Origin: Ideonella oryzae
GTDB lineage: Bacteria > Pseudomonadota > Gammaproteobacteria > Burkholderiales > Burkholderiaceae_C
Direction of reading: 5' to 3'
DNA: 64,000 nucleotides
Assembly (NCBI RefSeq): GCF_024055665.1
Contig: NZ_JAMXMC010000014.1
Span: 1 to 64,000 of the forward strand
Every line of letters begins with the position of its first letter. Position 1 is the stretch's first letter. Both the position numbers and the translations under genes were made by a program. This document shows positions 1 through 9,300 of the stretch, one piece after another. Under the pieces are notes generated by a model. It ran no database searches and was not told the DNA's origin. It saw only the letters and a list, made by a program, of their open reading frames with translations.

Positions 1-1
1 G

Positions 2-448
2 AAGCTGCGCAAGGCGATCGTGGCGCACAACCAGCTTCGGGGGATCAACCCGTCGGGGACGTACCACTCGCTGAAGCTGCACAGTGGCGGTCTGACGACC
101 TACACCGATGCGTACAAGGACGACGCCTGGTATTCGGAGCAGGTGGTGGTGGCCAACAACCTCTTCGGCGACCCGTCTGACACGAACCAGTGGACGGTGG
201 CGATCTGCCCGCAGAACGACACCTCGGCCGAAGGCGTCACCAACGTCCTGATCCAGAACAACACCTTCATCCGCAACAGCCACACAAGCCTCGACCTGGC
301 GCTGGGCGGACGAGATTTCGTGATCGCCGGCAACCGAGTCCTGGGCGGGCATGGCCGGGCGCCGCTGTGGGTGGCTCCGGCGCACACAGGCGCCTTGCCT
401 TTGGCTTGGCGTCCCCCGTTGCCCATGCAGTCCGAGGCTGTCCCCTGA
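2..448 (+). CDS. C-terminal fragment of a right-handed parallel beta-helix protein (5' end outside window)
   Basis: The reading frame is open to the left edge, so only the last 148 or so codons are present; an in-frame GTG at 20 is probably internal. The visible part has the short repeated rungs of a parallel beta-helix, such as NNLFGD, VTNVLIQNNTF and FVIAGNRVLGG, with Asn-rich turns. Such folds occur in polysaccharide lyases, epimerases and secreted carbohydrate-binding proteins. Its position beside an EPS locus suggests a periplasmic or secreted carbohydrate-active role, but no catalytic residue can be assigned from this fragment. The last 35 residues are Pro/Ala-rich and no longer look helical; neither other frame continues the fold, so I do not call a frameshift. 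Confidence 0.6.
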   Translation, partial: KLRKAIVAHNQLRGINPSGTYHSLKLHSGGLTTYTDAYKDDAWYSEQVVVANNLFGDPSDTNQWTVAICPQNDTSAEGVTNVLIQNNTFIRNSHTSLDLALGGRDFVIAGNRVLGGHGRAPLWVAPAHTGALPLAWRPPLPMQSEAVP

Positions 449-705
449 ATCGAGGACGGGCGGCCGATGGTCTGCGGCGGTGGATCCTCGGGAGCAGGGA
501 TGGATTGGGGGACGGCGGCACTTTTACCCATCGGAGGGTCTGGACATCCCCGAACGGCCGGCGGAGTATGTGAACTGCCGATGGTCCCTCGGGCAGGTTG
601 GGGGTCATCCGAATGGAAGCGCAGTGACGCCAGTGGGGTCCGCGCGGTGCGAGTCCGAACAGCCTGCAGAGAAGAGGCATTGCTGGGCCTGACTGGTGGT
701 GTGAC

Positions 706-2100
706 ATGCAGGACGAACAAAGCACACGAAACATTTTCATCAATGACCCGCCCCCGGTGTCGAGCCTGATCTGGACGGTGCTCGAGCCGGGTATCGCCGT
801 GCTGCTGCTGTACGTGCTCCACCTGGCCTATGGGTGGCCATTTGGCGGAGTGGCCCGGGCGGTCGTGGTGTTTCTCCTGCTGACCTATCCCTGGCTGACC
901 CGCCTGCGGCATGGCCCAACCCACACCGCCACTGAAATCGTTCTTCATTGGCTGACGGTCTGTCTGCTGCTCCTGCTGTTGCTGGGGTATGTCACCGATG
1001 GCTGGGAGGCCTTTCCGCCCGACCTGCTGATCACATGGGGCATCGCCGTGCCCCTGACGCAATGGACGCTGGCCAAGGGGGTCGGTGCCTGGATGAGGCA
1101 TCGCGCCCAGACCTCGCCGACCCGCCGACCCGCCGTGATCGTCGGGGCCAACAGGATGAGCCTGCGTGTCGCCGAGGTGCTGGCCAAACGGGCCTGGGAA
1201 GGGCGGCAGCTGCTTGGCGTGTTTGACGACCGTTCGGGAGATCGTGTGCCCGAGTCCGCCCATGGGTACCTGCTGGGCAAGATGGATGAGCTTCCGCAGT
1301 TCATCGATGCGCATGGCGTGAAGGATGTCTTCATCACCTTGCCGCTCACGTCGCAGCCCCGCATTGCGGGGCTCATGGAAGCGCTTCAAAACACCACGGC
1401 ATCCTTGCATTTCGTCCCCGACATCTTTGGGCTGAGCATCATCCAGGGTCGTCTGACTGACATGGGGGGCGTGCCGGTGGTGGGCTTGCTGAGCTCACCC
1501 TTCACCGGAGTCAATGGTTTGATCAAGCGGGCCAGCGATCTGGTGTTGGCGAGCCTGATCCTTCTTCTGATCAGCCCGGTCATGCTGCTGGTGGCCGTGG
1601 GCGTCAGGCTGAGCTCGCCCGGTCCGGTGATCTTCAGGCAGCGACGCACCGGTTTGGACGGTGAAATCATCGAGGTCTACAAGTTCCGTTCGATGACGGT
1701 CCAGGAAAACGACGACGCAGTGGTCCAGGCCAAACGAGGCGATGCGCGGGTGACGCCCTTCGGCGCGTTCATCCGACGGACGTCCCTGGATGAACTGCCC
1801 CAGTTCTTCAACGTGCTCCAGGGGCGCATGAGCATCGTCGGCCCTCGCCCCCACGCGGTGGCACACAACCAGATGTACCGCAGCATGGTCAAGGCCTACA
1901 TGGCGCGGCACAAGGTCAAGCCGGGCATCACGGGCTGGGCGCAGGTGAACGGCTTGCGCGGAGAGACCGACACCCTGGACAAGATGGCCAGGCGAGTCGA
2001 GTACGACCTGGAATATCTGAGGAACTGGTCTCTCGGACTGGATCTCTTGATCATCTTCAAGACCGCCAAGCTCATGTTCTTCGATCGAAGCGCTTACTGA
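706..2100 (+). CDS. Undecaprenyl-phosphate hexose-1-phosphate transferase (WcaJ-like)
   Basis: Inner-membrane enzyme that moves a sugar-1-phosphate, usually glucose or galactose, from a UDP-sugar to undecaprenyl phosphate and so starts an EPS repeat unit. The 464-residue layout is typical: several N-terminal hydrophobic segments (about residues 15-130), a Rossmann-like CoA_binding_3 region (about 140-260), a single hydrophobic helix (about 275-305), then the catalytic bacterial sugar transferase domain with RQRRTGLDG, YKFRSMT, RRTSLDELPQFFNVLQG and SIVGPRPH. The C-terminal KPGITGWAQVNG and the final DLLIIFKTAKLMF are conserved. Homologues are called WcaJ, EpsB or PssY. The 257 bases upstream hold no recognisable gene. 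Sugar specificity cannot be read from sequence. Confidence 0.93.
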   Translation: MQDEQSTRNIFINDPPPVSSLIWTVLEPGIAVLLLYVLHLAYGWPFGGVARAVVVFLLLTYPWLTRLRHGPTHTATEIVLHWLTVCLLLLLLLGYVTDGWEAFPPDLLITWGIAVPLTQWTLAKGVGAWMRHRAQTSPTRRPAVIVGANRMSLRVAEVLAKRAWEGRQLLGVFDDRSGDRVPESAHGYLLGKMDELPQFIDAHGVKDVFITLPLTSQPRIAGLMEALQNTTASLHFVPDIFGLSIIQGRLTDMGGVPVVGLLSSPFTGVNGLIKRASDLVLASLILLLISPVMLLVAVGVRLSSPGPVIFRQRRTGLDGEIIEVYKFRSMTVQENDDAVVQAKRGDARVTPFGAFIRRTSLDELPQFFNVLQGRMSIVGPRPHAVAHNQMYRSMVKAYMARHKVKPGITGWAQVNGLRGETDTLDKMARRVEYDLEYLRNWSLGLDLLIIFKTAKLMFFDRSAY

Positions 2101-2363
2101 GATCCGGTTGGGTGCGTGGCCCCTGCCATGGGCACGGATGTCGTCCGGATGCAGGACGGTGCCATCCTGAACGCGTACGATGAAACAGGTGCTGGCCGCC
2201 CCAGGAATAACACTGTCCCGAGAGATGGTGTTCAAATGAAACGGCGGCCCAGCGCCGGGCTGCAGATATCAATTTCATGCGCCGTGCTTGGGTGTGATGG
2301 CGCCTGTGGGGGTCTTTGTCTAAAGCGGCAATGCGGACAGGGAAGTGACTCGAAGAGGAGCCT

Positions 2364-3311
2364 ATGCAGTTGTCGTCGCCTTTGTTGGAGTTTCCTTCCA
2401 CGTCTTTTGATCCCTGGCGGGTTTCTGAGCTCCGGCACCACCTGGGGGATCATCCCCTCTTCGCCAAGCCAGCCTTGATGGAGTTGGCGGCTCGGTTGGA
2501 GCAGCGACGCAGCGTCCGTGCGCACACGGCGCAAGCGACGGCCGGGACAGCGTTCAACCATGCCCCCGCCATCTTTCCGAATCGCCGAACCGCCGTGGCA
2601 ACGCTCGACGACATCGACAACGCGGGCGTCTGGATGTCACTCCTCAATGTCCAGGCCGACGAGATCTATCGGGAGCTGGTGGACGGCGTGCTGGACAGCG
2701 TGAAGCCCATGCTGGACAAGCTGGACCCGGGCATGTGCTACCGGGGCGGGTGGATCTTTCTGACCTCCCCGCGGGCAGTGACGCCGTTCCACATGGACAA
2801 GGAGCACAACTTCATCCTCCAGATCAAGGGTCGCAAGACCTTGTACGTCTGGGAGCCGGATGACCTGGAGGCGGTGAGCGAGGAGGCCCGTGACCTGTTC
2901 CATGCCAGCCACAGCCGTGATCTGGTGGCTTGGCGTGATGCCCTGCGGGCGCGGGCGCATGTTTTTCAGCTGGAGCCGGGCATGGGCGCCTACATGCCGG
3001 CCACCAGTCCTCACATGGTCGAGAACGGGGATGGTGCCTCCATCACCGCCAGCTTTACCTATTACACGCATTCCACCATCCGCAACGCACGGATGCACGC
3101 GCTGCACCAGCGGCTGCGTCAGATGGGCATGCAGCCCGCGCGGGTGGGGATGCATCCATGGTGGGACGCCTTCAGCGGGGCGCTCTACAGTGGCCTGCTG
3201 GGTTTGCAGCAGGCCTTCGGGCAAGGGCGCGGATCTGCCGGCGTGGGAGAGGAGTATTCCCGCTACGCACTGGATCCCGCGGCAAGGGAGGGCTCTCATG
3301 CCTCAATCTGA
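2364..3311 (+). CDS. JmjC/cupin_8-like Fe(II)/2-oxoglutarate oxygenase of the synthetase cassette
   Basis: A 315-residue soluble protein with a cupin/JmjC-type iron site: the H-x-D pair is His143-x-Asp145 in TPFHMDKEHNF, and the distal His is likely His217 in TSPHMVENGD. The basic residue in QIKGRKTLYVW is where JmjC-like proteins bind 2-oxoglutarate. Some family members hydroxylate free or carrier-bound amino acids or protein side chains. A good ribosome site (AGGAG, six bases before ATG) supports the start. The last 14 bases overlap the start of the hybrid synthetase, so the two are probably translationally coupled. I infer that it tailors the amino acid or the peptide made by the neighbours, but the substrate is unknown. 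It could also be a non-catalytic cupin. Confidence 0.72.
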   Translation: MQLSSPLLEFPSTSFDPWRVSELRHHLGDHPLFAKPALMELAARLEQRRSVRAHTAQATAGTAFNHAPAIFPNRRTAVATLDDIDNAGVWMSLLNVQADEIYRELVDGVLDSVKPMLDKLDPGMCYRGGWIFLTSPRAVTPFHMDKEHNFILQIKGRKTLYVWEPDDLEAVSEEARDLFHASHSRDLVAWRDALRARAHVFQLEPGMGAYMPATSPHMVENGDGASITASFTYYTHSTIRNARMHALHQRLRQMGMQPARVGMHPWWDAFSGALYSGLLGLQQAFGQGRGSAGVGEEYSRYALDPAAREGSHASI

Positions 3312-6300
3312 CAACGGTGTGTCTCTCAAGCATTTGTCCCCTGATTCCGGGGCCGCATGGCGAATCCATGCCCTGGTGGAAGCCCAGGCGGCGCTGCGGC
3401 CGGACGCGCGGGCCATCACGATGGATGGCGAGTCCCTGACTTATGCCGACTTGAACCGACGGGCGAACCAGCTGGCCTGGCACCTGCGGCGCCTGGGCAT
3501 CGGAGACGGTTCCCTGGTCGCGATCGCGCTGGAGCGCTCCATCGACATGGTGGTGGGGTTGCTGGGGATCCTGAAGTCCGGGGCGGCCTACCTTCCGCTG
3601 GATCTGGCCTACCCGAAGGAGCGCGTCAGCTTCGTGCTGGAGGATGCCGCGCCAGCGGCCATGCTGACGTCTGCGTCCAGCATCGATCGGCTGCCTGCGC
3701 TCGGGCGGCTGCCTGTGTTGCGGCTGGACGATCCGGCCCCGGCCTGGCAGCAGGAGGCGGCTGAGAACCCGCCGGCGACGGGGGGTGCCGATCCTCTGGC
3801 CTATGTGATCTACACCTCCGGCTCGACCGGTCGCCCCAAGGGGTGCCTGGTCACCCATGGCAATGTGCTGCAGTTGCTCATCGGCACGGAACCCTGGTTT
3901 GGCTTCGGGCCCCAGGATGTCTGGAGCTTCTTCCACTCCCACGCCTTTGACTTTTCGGTCTGGGAGATCTGGGGAGCCTTGGCCTATGGTGGACGGGTGG
4001 TGGTGGTGCCCTACCTCACCAGCCGCGCACCGAGGGAGTTTCTGAGTCTCCTGTCCCGAGAGGGCGTGACGGTGCTGAACCAGACGCCCTCGGCCTTCCA
4101 GGGGCTGGTCCTGGCGCTGGAGGACTGGGACGGTCCCTTGGCCTTGCGCTATGTGATCTTCGGTGGCGAATCCCTGGAACTGCAATCGCTGCGGCCCTGG
4201 TTCGACCGCTTCGGCGATCGACAGCCCCAATTGATCAACATGTACGGCATCACCGAGACCACGGTGTTTGTCACCTACCGTCCGGTGTCACTGTCCGACC
4301 TGGAGGCTCGGCGGGGCAGCGTGATCGGAGATCCCATCCCTGGCTGGGACCTCTGGCTGTTGGACGAGCAGCAGCGGCCGGTGGCCGAGGGCGAGGTCGG
4401 TGAGATCTATGTTGGCGGGGTGGGTGTGTGTCTGGGCTACCTGAACCGCCCGGATCTCAATGCCGCCCGCTTCCTGGAATGGACCCCCCCCGGCGAGGTG
4501 CAGCCTGTCCGCCTCTACCGTTCCGGGGATCTCGCCCGGTATCTGCCGGACGGCGACCTGGAGTACCTCGGGCGCATGGACCAGCAGGTCAAGATCCGCG
4601 GTTTCCGCATCGAAACCGGCGAGATCGAGGCCCAGATCCTCAAGTGGCCGGGGGTTCGTGCCTGCGCCGTGGTGGCGCGCAGCGAAGGTCCCGAGAGCGA
4701 GGCGCAGCTGGTGGCCTATCTGGTCCCACCCGCCCCTGAACTCCATCACGGGCTCAGGGAATTCCTGCTTCAGCACCTGCCCGACTACATGTGCCCGGTG
4801 GCGTTCGTGGGGATGGATGCCCTGCCACTGACCGAGAACGGCAAGCTCGACAAGCGGGCGCTGCCGGCACCCATGCGCCAGCGCCCCGACACGGCGGGCC
4901 CCTATCAGGCACCGCGTGGCGCCCTGGAAGAGGCGATCTGCCAGGTCTTCGCACGGCTGCTGGGCATGGCGGAGATCGGGCGCGAGGACAACTTCTTCGA
5001 GTTTGGCGGCAACTCCCTGCTGGCCATTCGGGCGGTCAGAACACTGCGGGAAGAGCAGGGCGTCACGCTGCCCGTGCCCGTCCTGTTCGAGCAGCCCACG
5101 GCGGCAGGGTTGGCACAGGCACTGGCCGCGGGCGGCACGGCGGCCATGGCCGCCACCGCAGGCACGCCTGCAGCGACAGGGGGCGACATCGCCATCATTG
5201 CCATGTCCGGCCGTTTCCCGGGCGCGGCTTCCGTGGAGGCGTTCTGGGAAAACCTGCGGCAAGGGGTGGAGTCTGTCGAGCGCTTTGACGAATCCACCGT
5301 GGACCCGATGGTGCCCGCCCGCCTGCGCGGCGACCCCGACTACGTCTGGGCCCGCGGGGTGCTCAAGCAGGTCGAGGAGTTTGATCCCGCCTTCTTCGGG
5401 ATCGGCGAGCGGGAAGCCGAGGTGATGGACCCGCAGCAGCGCTTGCTGCTGGAACTGGCCTGGGAGTGTCTGGAGCGCGCAGGGCATGCCCCCAACCGCT
5501 GCGACACGCCAGTGGGCGTGTTTGCCGGGGTGTACACCGGTCTGTTCGGCAACAGCTACGCCCAGCGCATCCTGAACCGATGCCCCGAGGTGGTGGAGCA
5601 GTTCGGTGAATTTCAGGTCATGCTGGCCAACGACAAGGACTATGTCGCCACCCGGATCGCGCATCGCCTGAACCTGAGGGGGCCGGCCGTGTCGGTCCAG
5701 ACCGCCTGCTCGACCTCCCTGGTGGCGATTGCCGAGGCGGTCGGGGCCTTGCGGCTGGGCCGCTGCCGCATGGCGCTGGCGGGTGGGGCGGCCGTGACCG
5801 TGCCCTGGCGAGCCGGCTACCTCTACCAGGAAGGCGCCATGCTGTCCAAGGACGGCCACACGCGCAGCTTCGACGCCGATGCCGGCGGCACGATCTTCAG
5901 CGACGGGGCGGCGATGGTGCTGCTCAAGCGGCTGGAGGACGCGTTGGCCGATGGGGATCCGGTGTGCGCGGTGATCCGCGGTGCGGCCATCAACAACGAT
6001 GGCGGGGGCAAGGCCAGCTTCACGGCGCCCAGCCCCGAAGGTCAGGCGGCCGTGATCCGCGCCGCGATGGAGGACGCTCGCGTCCAGCCCCGCGACATTT
6101 CCTATGTGGAGGCCCACGGCACGGCCACGCCCCTGGGCGACCCCGTGGAGGTGGAAGGCCTGGCGCGGGCATTTCAGGCCGCCGGCTTGCCCGCAGGGGC
6201 CTGCCGGCTGGGCTCTGCCAAGAGCAATGTGGGGCACACGGTGACGGCGGCAGGGGCGACGGGGGTCATCAAGACGGCCCTGTCCCTCATGCACGAGGAA

Positions 6301-9300
6301 CTGCCCGCCACACTGCATTACCGTTCGCCGAACCCGGCCATCGATTTCGCGCGCACGCCGTTCGTGGTGAACCAGGAACGCAGTGCCTGGCCACGCCGCG
6401 CTGGCCAGCCGCGTCGTGCGGGTGTCAGCGCTTTCGGCGTGGGGGGCACGAACGCCCATGTCGTGCTGGAGGAGGCACCGCAGCGTGCGCCCTCCAGCCC
6501 GGCCGTGGGGCCGCAGCTGCTGCTGCTGTCGGCGCGCAGCAAGGCCGCGCTGGAGACGATGGCCGCCAGCCTGGCCGAAGGTCTGAGCCAGGCCGGCGAC
6601 ACAGTCAATCTGGCGGATGTGGCGCACACGCTCCAGGTGGGCCGCGCCCGTTTCGGCCATCGCCTGTGTGTGGTGGCGAGTTCCGTGGCAGAAGCCGTCA
6701 CCGGGCTTCGCACCGCGGACGCTCCGGGGCGCGCGACGCGCATGCTGGGCCGGCAGGTTCCGCCGCTGGTCTGGCTGTTCCCGGGGCAAGGGTCCCAGTA
6801 CGAAGGCATGGGGCAGGCGCTCTATGACGCAGAGCCTGTGTTCCGCGCAGCGCTGGACCGTTGTTTCGAGGCGCTCCGCGGGACACTGGACTTCGACTTG
6901 AAGGACCGGATGTTCCATGGCGGGGCCGAGGTGTTGCGCCACACCGGCGTGACGCAGCCGGCCATGTTCTGCCTGGAATACGGGCTGTCGCAGCTGTGGC
7001 TGGCCCGGGGCCTGCGCCCGGCCGCCTTGATCGGCCACAGCGTCGGCGAGTTTGTGTGCGCGGTGCTGGCCGGGGTGATGGCCCTGGAGGATGCCGTTCG
7101 ACTGGTGGCACGCCGTGGCGCGATGATGCAGGCGCTCCCTGGCGGCGCCATGCTGTCCGTGCGCTTGTCTGCGCAGGAGGTCGCGGCCCGCCTGCCAGAG
7201 GGCTTGGCTCTGGCGGCGGACAACGGGCCCAATGCCACGGTGGTGGCCGGACCGGCCGACGCCATCGAGGCCTGGCGGCAGCAGCTGGAGTCCGCCGGCA
7301 TCGTGAGTCGTTCCCTGCAGACCTCCCACGCCTTCCATTCACCGATGATGGATGCGGTGGTCGCGCCCTTCGAGGCCGAGGTCCGGGCTGTCCGGATGGC
7401 GCCGCCCCAGCTGCCCATCTACTCCACCTTGACCGGCGCGGCGCTGGAGGCAACGCAGGCAACGGACCCGGCCTACTGGTCCCGGCATCTGCGTGACACC
7501 GTTCGCTTCTCGCCCGCGTTGCAGGCTGCGCAGGCGGGACTGGGGGACGTCGCCTTCCTTGAACTGGGCCCCCGCGGCACCCTGGCCACCCTGGCTCGGC
7601 AGCACCAGCGACCCGGTCAGGCGCCCCCGGTTGCCGTGGCCTGTCTGGCCGATCAGCCGCAGAGCGAAACAGCCACCGTGGCATTGGCCTGGGGACAGCT
7701 TTGGACGCTGGGCATCGAGCCCGCCATGTCGGTGGCGCATCCTGCGACGGATCGGCAAAGACTGGCGCTGCCCACCTATCCGTTCGAGCGGCGCAGGATC
7801 TGGTTGACCCCCTCGTCTCCGGAGGCAGGGCCCGCTTCCGCCTCCGTCCCTGCATCTGCCCCCGCATCCCTATCCCCCGTCTTGTCCGCCATTTCTTCTG
7901 CCGGGAGTTCGCCCATGGCCGCTGCTGCTTCCCTCTCCGATCGCCGTCCGCAACTGCTCCTTCGTCTGCGGGGCGTGTTCGAGGACGTCGCCGGCATCGA
8001 TCTGACGGATGCCGACAGCGATCTCGGCTTCGTCGAGCTGGGCCTCGATTCCCTGACCCTCACTCAGGCGGCGCTGCAGATCAAGAAGACCTTCAAGGTC
8101 TCGCTGACCTTCCGTCAGCTGATGGAAAACTACCGCAGCCTGGACGCGTTGACCGCGTTCCTGGACCAGACCCTGCCTCCGGAGGCCGCGCCTGCGTCGG
8201 AGGGGGCACGCGGGGCGGTGCCCTCTTCCGATGTCATTGCACCTGCGGGGTTGGCGGGGGGGGCGGGGGTGGCGCCGATGCTGCCGATGACCGGCATGGC
8301 GACGCCCGCCTTCGCCGCATCGCAGCCGCTGGTGCAGCAGGTCATTCAGCAGCAGATGCAACTCATGGCGCAGCAGCTGGCGCTGCTCCAGGGCGGTGTC
8401 GTGCAGGGCCCTGGCGGTGGCCAGCCGGCTGCTGCAGCCGCCGCTCCTATGCCCGCGGTTGCTCCGGCATCGACCGCAGCCCCGCTCCAGGGCGGCAACG
8501 GTGCACCGGTGGCCGCCGATGGAAGCGACGAGGCCAACGCAGCCCGCCGTTACGACGTGAAGAAGGCCTTCGGCGCGATTGCCCGCATCCACACCCAGCA
8601 CAGCGAGCTGACGGAGCGCCAGCAGGCCCGGCTGCAGGCCTTCATCCAGCGCTACACGGAACGCACGGCACGCAGCAAGCAGTACACCGAGACGCACCGG
8701 GCTCATCTGGCCGACCCGCGTGTGGTCAACGGCTTCCGCCCGATGACCAAGGAGATCACCTACCAGATCGTCATCGAGCGCAGCAAGGGGGCCCATCTCT
8801 GGGACTTGGACGGTCACGAGTATGTGGATGTGCTCAACGGCTTCGGCATGAACCTGTTCGGGTGGCAGCCCGACTTCGTCAACGACGCTGTTCGTCGCCA
8901 GCTGGACCTGGGCTATGAGATCGGGCCCCAGCACCCCCTGGCCGGCGAGGTGGCCCAGCTCGTCTGCGAGCTCACCGGTTTTGACCGGGCCGGCCTGTGC
9001 AACACCGGGTCCGAGGCCGTGATGGCGGCGGTGCGCATTGCGCGCACCGTGACGGGACGCAACACCGTGGTCCTGTTCACCGGGTCTTACCACGGCACCT
9101 TCGATGAGGTGCTGGTCCGGGCGGGCAAGGCTGCCAAGGGCTTGCCGGCGGCGCCCGGCATCATGTCCGGCATGTTCGGGGATGTGCGTGTGCTGGACTA
9201 CGGCACGCCCGAGGCGCTGGAGTTCATCCGGGCGAACGCCGAGGATCTGGCGGCGGTGCTGGTGGAGCCGGTGCAGAGCCGTCGGCCGGATTTCGCACCC

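Noticed and set aside
340-448. Possible frameshift in the beta-helix fragment
   Set aside because: The tail loses the helical pattern, but neither alternative frame restores it, so a natural Pro-rich end is as likely.
2890-3297. Extended N-terminus of the hybrid synthetase
   Set aside because: The extra 136 residues are the oxygenase gene read in another frame; the ATG at 3298 gives a normal A-domain start.
4288-7338. A 1016-residue open frame on the reverse strand
   Set aside because: It lies wholly inside the hybrid synthetase gene, is rich in His/Arg/Gln and has no domain. It is a shadow of codon bias in GC-rich DNA.
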